Assembly (NCBI GenBank): GCA_030522415.1 | Contig: CM060121.1 | Location: 4,309,476-4,373,475 of the forward strand | Reading direction: 5' to 3' | Source: Channallabes apus | Lineage: Eukaryota; Chordata; Actinopteri; Siluriformes; Clariidae | DNA length: 64,000 bases | Shown here: piece by piece, positions 58,701 to 64,000 of the stretch | Numbering within the stretch: position 1 is the stretch's first letter | How the letters are laid out: every line of letters begins with the position of its first letter | Position numbers and translations under genes: made by a program | Notes under the pieces: model-generated | What the model was told of the DNA's origin: nothing | What the model saw: the letters and a program-made list of their open reading frames with translations, nothing else | Database searches by the model: none

Positions 58701-61700
58701 TTGAAAATTTCTCATCAACTATGCCACCCTGCCACTGCTTGAGCTTTAGTCTTTAATAGTTTAATATATACCACCTGTCCAGGAAAAGTTCATCAAAATA
58801 TGACCTTGCATCAAGCGAAAATTTAAACGATGGGAATTGGGTCAAGAACTTTCCAACACATTGTAATAACCTGGAAGGGTAGTGGTTAACGGTCACTATT
58901 CCAAAAGAAATGTGGCCGGGAAAAAAATGATAATGATTGTGATTTAAGATCACTTACGCGATTGGTGACGTCAAAAATCAAAAATCAGACTAATCAGAAT
59001 TTTTTAGGATGCATAAAGATTGGACTTTGGAACAATAGATTACAGTCAGGATTGGCTGATAAGTCAAGTCTGATCTTACTCCAATGGTTGAACCAGATTA
59101 AGAAAGGGACTGCAGGAAGTAAAATATTACTTAAGTGTGAGTGACGGGAATTGGCGCTCTGGAGAACTGGAATCACCACCGAATCCAGAACTGACATGTC
59201 AAAGATTCATAGCTGTTTTGTTGTGTTACTACAAAGTTAACAAATACACATCATGTTGATCCAGGTTTATTCTCTTATCGCTTCAGGACGGCGGTGGACC
59301 CCTTGGCGACAATACAAACTATGTTCAGTCATCCATCGGCAATGTCTACGTCACAGTAGTAGATGTACCAAACCGTGACCCTGAGTTCGTAAATCTCCCA
59401 AAAATCACTTCTGTGTCGGAGCACTCGGCTGTGGTACGTATCAGCATCTTCTTCTGTTAGTGTCTGGAAACCAGCACAAAGAATATCATACGATTTTTAC
59501 AAGGTCTATTGTTAAAGTTTGCAAGCTTTACTAGCACAATTTATTATTTTACTGCAAACAGTTCTGTCTGTACATTTTGTTTACAATAATTGTTGTTGTT
59601 GGTCTTTCGGCTGCTCCCGGCAAGGGGTCGCCACAGCGGAATATCCGGTCCGCACAACAACTTGGCACAGGTTTTACGCCGGATGCCCTTCCTTAATAAT
59701 AATAATAATAATAATACATTTTATTTATAATGCACTTTATATTTGAAACAAATCTCAAAGTGCTACAAAATTAATTCGACCTGAAAGCTCTGATAAAAAT
59801 ATACGTTTTAAGACCAGATTTAAAAGCATCAACAGTCTGACGTGTATTATCAGGCTTTATACACTTCCTAATGTTATGATATTTCTTTTTCTAGGGGAAA
59901 GTTGTGTATCAGGTTCGGGCCAGAGATCCAGACACAGGGATCAACGACAAAATCAGTTACAGCATTCAAGGTGATTTATTATTTTTTTTTTAAACCCACG
60001 TATACTTAACAACTCATTTTGAAACTTCTTTATTTTTCTTTCTTTCTTTATTTGTTTTCAATGAAGATGAATAAGACAAATAAGATCTACTGTAGAACAC
60101 AATTTACAGCCGTGGCCAAATGTTTTGAGAATGACACGTTGTCGAGATGTTGACTGCATGTCTCCAGTCTTTTGCCATGGCAAGCACCACCCACATTTTC
60201 ATCAGAAAACAATTGTTTTTTTTTATTTATACAGATGTCAATGTAAACGGTTTGTTCGAAATAAATTCAGAGAATGGCTCTGTTACTGTCGTGGCCGACA
60301 TTGACCGAGAGGCCTTGCTAGACATTGATGCTACTGTGCTGCTTACTGTGAAGGTAACAATCTTGCTTTAATGGGAGATGTTGATCTAGTGCTTTATAAT
60401 ACGCACATGTTCAGTATTATTTATAAGGTCTTAATATTTAAATGTGTGTCTTGATTCACAAGGCATAAATTCCAACAGCGTTTCCAATTGGGTTACAATT
60501 CCTCACACATTTTCCCCAGGCTACTGAAGCTAACTTGGATGTGAATGGGGTCTATGCGAGCGCCACTGATGTTCTCACTATCCAGATCGAGGATGAGAAT
60601 GACAATCCGCCACTGTTTTACACGTGCGACGAGAAGGTTTGCAACCAGACCAATATCTTCAGCGCCGAAGTGGACGAGCACACGGCCAACGGTCTGTCCA
60701 TCACTGGACTAAACATGAGGGTCAAGGATAAAGATGCGGTGAGACCGGAGGATGTCCTAATGATCCATTTTATCTAAAGCAGTACAACTTTAGCTTGGCA
60801 TCATCCAAATGATGATTAATGTACATAGAGTGTATAGTATTTGTGCATTACTTCTAACCAAATTGGCTCAGAATAACTGGGACATGAATAGTTTTTGGAG
60901 TTGCTTTTTATACTTATTGCAGGGTGAGAACAGCCGTTTCCTGCTCAGCCTTGAGGGATCGGCTAAGGATTTGTTTTCTGTCTCACCCACAAGTGACATG
61001 TCGGACCGAGCTGTGCAGATCCTGGTCAAAAACTCAGATGATGTCGACTATGAGAGAAATAAAACCTTGATCGTACTGGTATGGCTGTATTCACATGGTA
61101 TTAGTTTCTAAAATAATTTTTTTTGTGCTATTATGGTTGTTATAGATGGATGAGGGGTTCCATCTTCTACTAATCTATTTTCTAGACAGCAAGTTGGGTT
61201 ATAAATATAATATTCAAATGATTGTATAATGATACAAAGTGTAACATTAACAACATTAACAGCAACTTGTATTACGAGAACATCAAGTCCCTGATCAACC
61301 CGACACTTAAAGGTATTCTTTGGTTTGTGTAGGTCGTGGCCCAGGATGCCAGAAAACCAGATTTTGTCAACACAGCTACAGTCACCATTAAAGTCAACGA
61401 CATCAATGATAACAAGCCTATATTCGCAGAAGATGTTTATAACCTATTTGCCCCAGAGCACTGCGAAAATGGCCTCATCTTGGAAACCATTACGGTATGG
61501 ATGGGCTATAGCTTAAGTTTGGGTTCTATTCCAGTTTGGGTTTAGTATACAGGTTGGAGTTGATAACAGGTTGGGTTTTGTTATCAGTCTCTGGCTATGT
61601 ATTTCTTATGGCATGGTCTCAGTTAGGGCTCAGTACCAGTTTATGTTTAATATCAGTTTGGTTTATTCTCAAATTAGGGTAAATCTACGTTTGGATTTTG

Positions 61701-62425
61701 CTTTAGTTTGGCTTGGTCTCGCTGTGGTTTTGATCTTAGTTCAGTCTTAATCAGTTCAGTATTAGTGTCAATTCAGTTTTAGTCTCAGTTAGGGTTATTC
61801 TCATATTGGGCTTGGCCACAGTTTAAGATTAGTCTCCATTAGTTGGGTTAAGTATGGGTTTTAAACTAGTATGGGCTTAGGCTTTACATCAGTTTGGTCT
61901 TAGTCTCAGTTTGAATTTAGCTATTTCAGTCTGGGTCAGTCTCATCTTGGGCTTGATCCCAGTTTGGGATTAGTCTCAGCATGGTCTTGGTTTCATTTTG
62001 GGCGAGTCTCAGTTTTGGGATGAATAGTGATTTGATCTTAATCTCAGTTTGGGTTAGGTTTAGGCTTGAATCTATTATGCTGTTGGGTTCGTATTAGTTT
62101 GGATTTAGAATAATTTTTGTATAAATGTGGGATAGTCTCAGTTTGGTCTCAGTGTGAAATTAGAAACAAATTGAGGTAAGTATCATATTCAAGTTTGGTT
62201 TTAGTTTGGGATAAGGCTCGGTTTTGAGCTTAGTATCACAGTTTGGTCCTGTTTTTGCTTTGGTCTTAGGCTGTGGATCACTGAGCTTTCACATACTGTA
62301 CTGTACTTGTTTTCTTTCCTTCAGGCAACAGATGCTGATGAGCTGGACGATGGCCACCTTACCTACAAACTGATGCCTGACAGCTTGTAAGTGCTGTAAA
62401 TGTGTCAGACACTGTATATCACATA

Positions 62426-62464
<39 letters not shown>

Positions 62465-63524
62465 TGTCTGTATGCATTTGGTGAACCTGTCTGTGAGCAT
62501 TTGGTTTCGCAGCAGTTAATTTTAATGCATTATGTAATGACTCTTTGTGGGAGTCATCTCACCTTATGATTTCCTTTTCTTTGCTTCCGTTTCACAGACT
62601 CGAGTTATTTGATGTTTTCCCTAATAACGGGACTGTTTATGTGAAAAACGGATCCAAGCTGGATCGCGAGCGCAAGAACTCGTACCCTGCGACGCTGCAG
62701 GCCCGAGACTTAGCAGGAAACGTGGGCTCCACCGTGCTGGAGATCACCATCGAGGACATTAACGACAATGCGCCGCAGTTTTACAGAAACAAATACGAGT
62801 TCTTTATTCGTGAGAACGAAGTACTGGATGCTCAAGTGGAGGTGAGAAACAATACCATTCAAACAAATACAAGCTACAAGCTGATGGAGTAGAATAGATG
62901 GAGAAAATTTTAATTCATAAACCAGGATCACTTCCATCTTAAGCTAGTTTGCAGACAGCTGGTTATTTTTTAAAGGGAATAAAAAACATCCTTTTTTGTA
63001 CGAATTACATATATAGTAGTTACCGATTAGACTTGAAAGAATGTAAATACAGCCTCAAGGCTTAAAAGCTGTTTGGATCTTTGTTTAGGCTCGAGACGAT
63101 GATGAGCCAGACACTCCCAACAGCCAAATCAAGTACGGCATTGAACCTGATAATTACAGTGATAACTTCACGATCAATGAGGACACCGGGAAAATAAGGA
63201 GCAACGGCCCTCTGGACCGCGAAGCCATCGATAGCAAACTGGAAGGAAAGATTACACTGAACGTGACGGCCACAGACATGGGCACGCCAACTCTGTCTTC
63301 TTGGGTCCCCTTCATCGTTCATGTCGAAGTGAGTGTTCAGACTTTAATCAAGTCAAAAAATGTTGCTGCTTTGAAATGTAGTCAAGAAGTAAAAAGTTAA
63401 TTGTGAATTAATTTAAAACTGAAATTAAAATCCACATTTTATCTTTTAATACAGGATGTAAATGACAATCCTCCGGTGTTCCAGCAATCAGAATACACCT
63501 TTCATGTAAATGAAAGCGAAAGAG
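54238..63524 (+). CDS. cdhr2: Cadherin-related family member 2 (protocadherin 24), 5' 18 coding exons
   Basis: Exons: 54238-54246, 55229-55286, 57047-57112, 57198-57334, 57436-57489, 57566-57655, 57840-57929, 58258-58377, 59287-59433, 59895-59970, 60235-60353, 60520-60738, 60923-61078, 61333-61494, 62325-62386, 62598-62841, 63089-63328, 63455-63524. They encode about 706 N-terminal residues of a protein of about 1300. A signal peptide (MLTSSILLTTLFATC) precedes the cadherin repeats. Repeat boundaries carry calcium motifs DANDNAP, DENDNPP, DINDNKP, DINDNAP and DVNDNPP; the EC2/3 linker is degenerate (DVPNRDP). Six repeats are complete and a seventh begins. CDHR2 links microvilli tips in the intestinal brush border by pairing with CDHR5. 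The final donor here is GC. The start in the tiny exon MGK is less sure than the rest; ATG at 55244 is an alternative. Confidence 0.95.
55459..55807 (+). mobile_element. SINE copy in cdhr2 intron 2
   Basis: Full-length head ('ggcggcgcggtggtgtagtg') and tail, with a (GT)n expansion near 55690-55720 and a deletion in the 3' body. Confidence 0.9.
56589..56735. repeat. 25-bp tandem repeat, about six units, in cdhr2 intron 2
   Basis: The unit 'caacatcatgtacaatatca' plus 'attaa' is repeated almost without change. Only the last unit has 'gtgcaatatcagc'. It is directly followed by a LINE-like 3' end ('ctcggggattaataaagt'). Confidence 0.92.
56793..57001 (-). mobile_element. SINE 5' half, 45 bp upstream of cdhr2 exon 3
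   Basis: Inverse of the SINE head and middle, ending at 'ccgcgccgc' next to the acceptor region of exon 3 (57047). Only the T-rich 45 bp between them remain as splice signal. Confidence 0.9.
59596..59695 (-). mobile_element. 3' fragment of the tRNA-Gly-like SINE in cdhr2 intron 9
   Basis: Plus-strand 'gttgttggtctttcggctgc' and 'ggcacaggttttacgccgg' are the inverse of the body at 50590-50690. The tRNA head is absent. Confidence 0.8.
61500..62285. repeat. Degenerate tandem repeat in cdhr2 intron 14
   Basis: Repeated variants of 'agtctcagtttgggtt' and 'tagtatcagtttggt' at irregular 20-30 bp intervals fill the intron. Strong G/T strand bias, no coding content. Confidence 0.75.
62427..62462. repeat. 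(TG)n microsatellite in cdhr2 intron 15
   Basis: About 36 nt of TG, 40 bp after the exon 15 donor. Confidence 0.9.

Positions 63525-64000
<476 letters not shown>

Overview
The window is vertebrate genomic DNA from a teleost fish. Five protein-coding genes with short exons and long repeat-filled introns can be read by exon-level similarity to known vertebrate proteins. In order they are cltb (+, clathrin light chain B, 3' part only), higd2a (-, complete), faf2 (+, complete, 11 exons), rnf44 (-, complete coding region, 10 coding exons) and cdhr2 (+, first 18 coding exons, running off the right edge). This is the gene neighbourhood of human 5q35.2 as I recall it (HIGD2A, CLTB, FAF2, RNF44, CDHR2), so it is conserved vertebrate synteny. 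The cltb/higd2a pair appears flipped as a block relative to human. Fish-type Tc1, hAT and tRNA-SINE repeats suggest a teleost, perhaps an otophysan such as a catfish, but the species cannot be fixed from the sequence alone.

Layout. 1-3676: last four coding exons of cltb, including the 54-nt neuron-specific cassette exon. 3677-7031: intergenic, with one MITE. 7272-9058: higd2a, with a three-site NRF1-like promoter array at 9097-9146. 9150-12236: repeat-rich spacer with microsatellites, a LINE remnant and a 99-bp duplicate of faf2 intron 1. 12318-21152: faf2, whose introns carry at least five non-autonomous DNA elements. 21995-25232: a Tc1-like transposon split by a hAT-like element that is itself split by a third element. 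About 25.7-37.7 kb: rnf44 on the minus strand, with a probable long 3' UTR, an intronic minisatellite and an upstream non-coding exon in a CpG-rich promoter. 37.8-54.2 kb: a gene desert of about 16 kb made of SINEs, LINE ends, Tc1-like remnants, microsatellites and a GC-box minisatellite. 54238-63524: cdhr2, encoding a signal peptide and six complete cadherin repeats plus the start of a seventh.

The genes are individually transcribed eukaryotic genes, not an operon. Their products act in separate processes: clathrin coats, respiratory-chain assembly, ER-associated degradation, ubiquitin ligation and microvillar adhesion. I found no sign of a novel multi-gene system. The most unusual observations are a DNA element flanked flush by 57-bp direct repeats (48882-50200), a 26-bp perfect inverted repeat (51683-51772), the triple 19-bp-spaced NRF1-like array at higd2a, the three-level nested transposon, and several unusual splice sites (poly-C, GT-repeat and GC donor).
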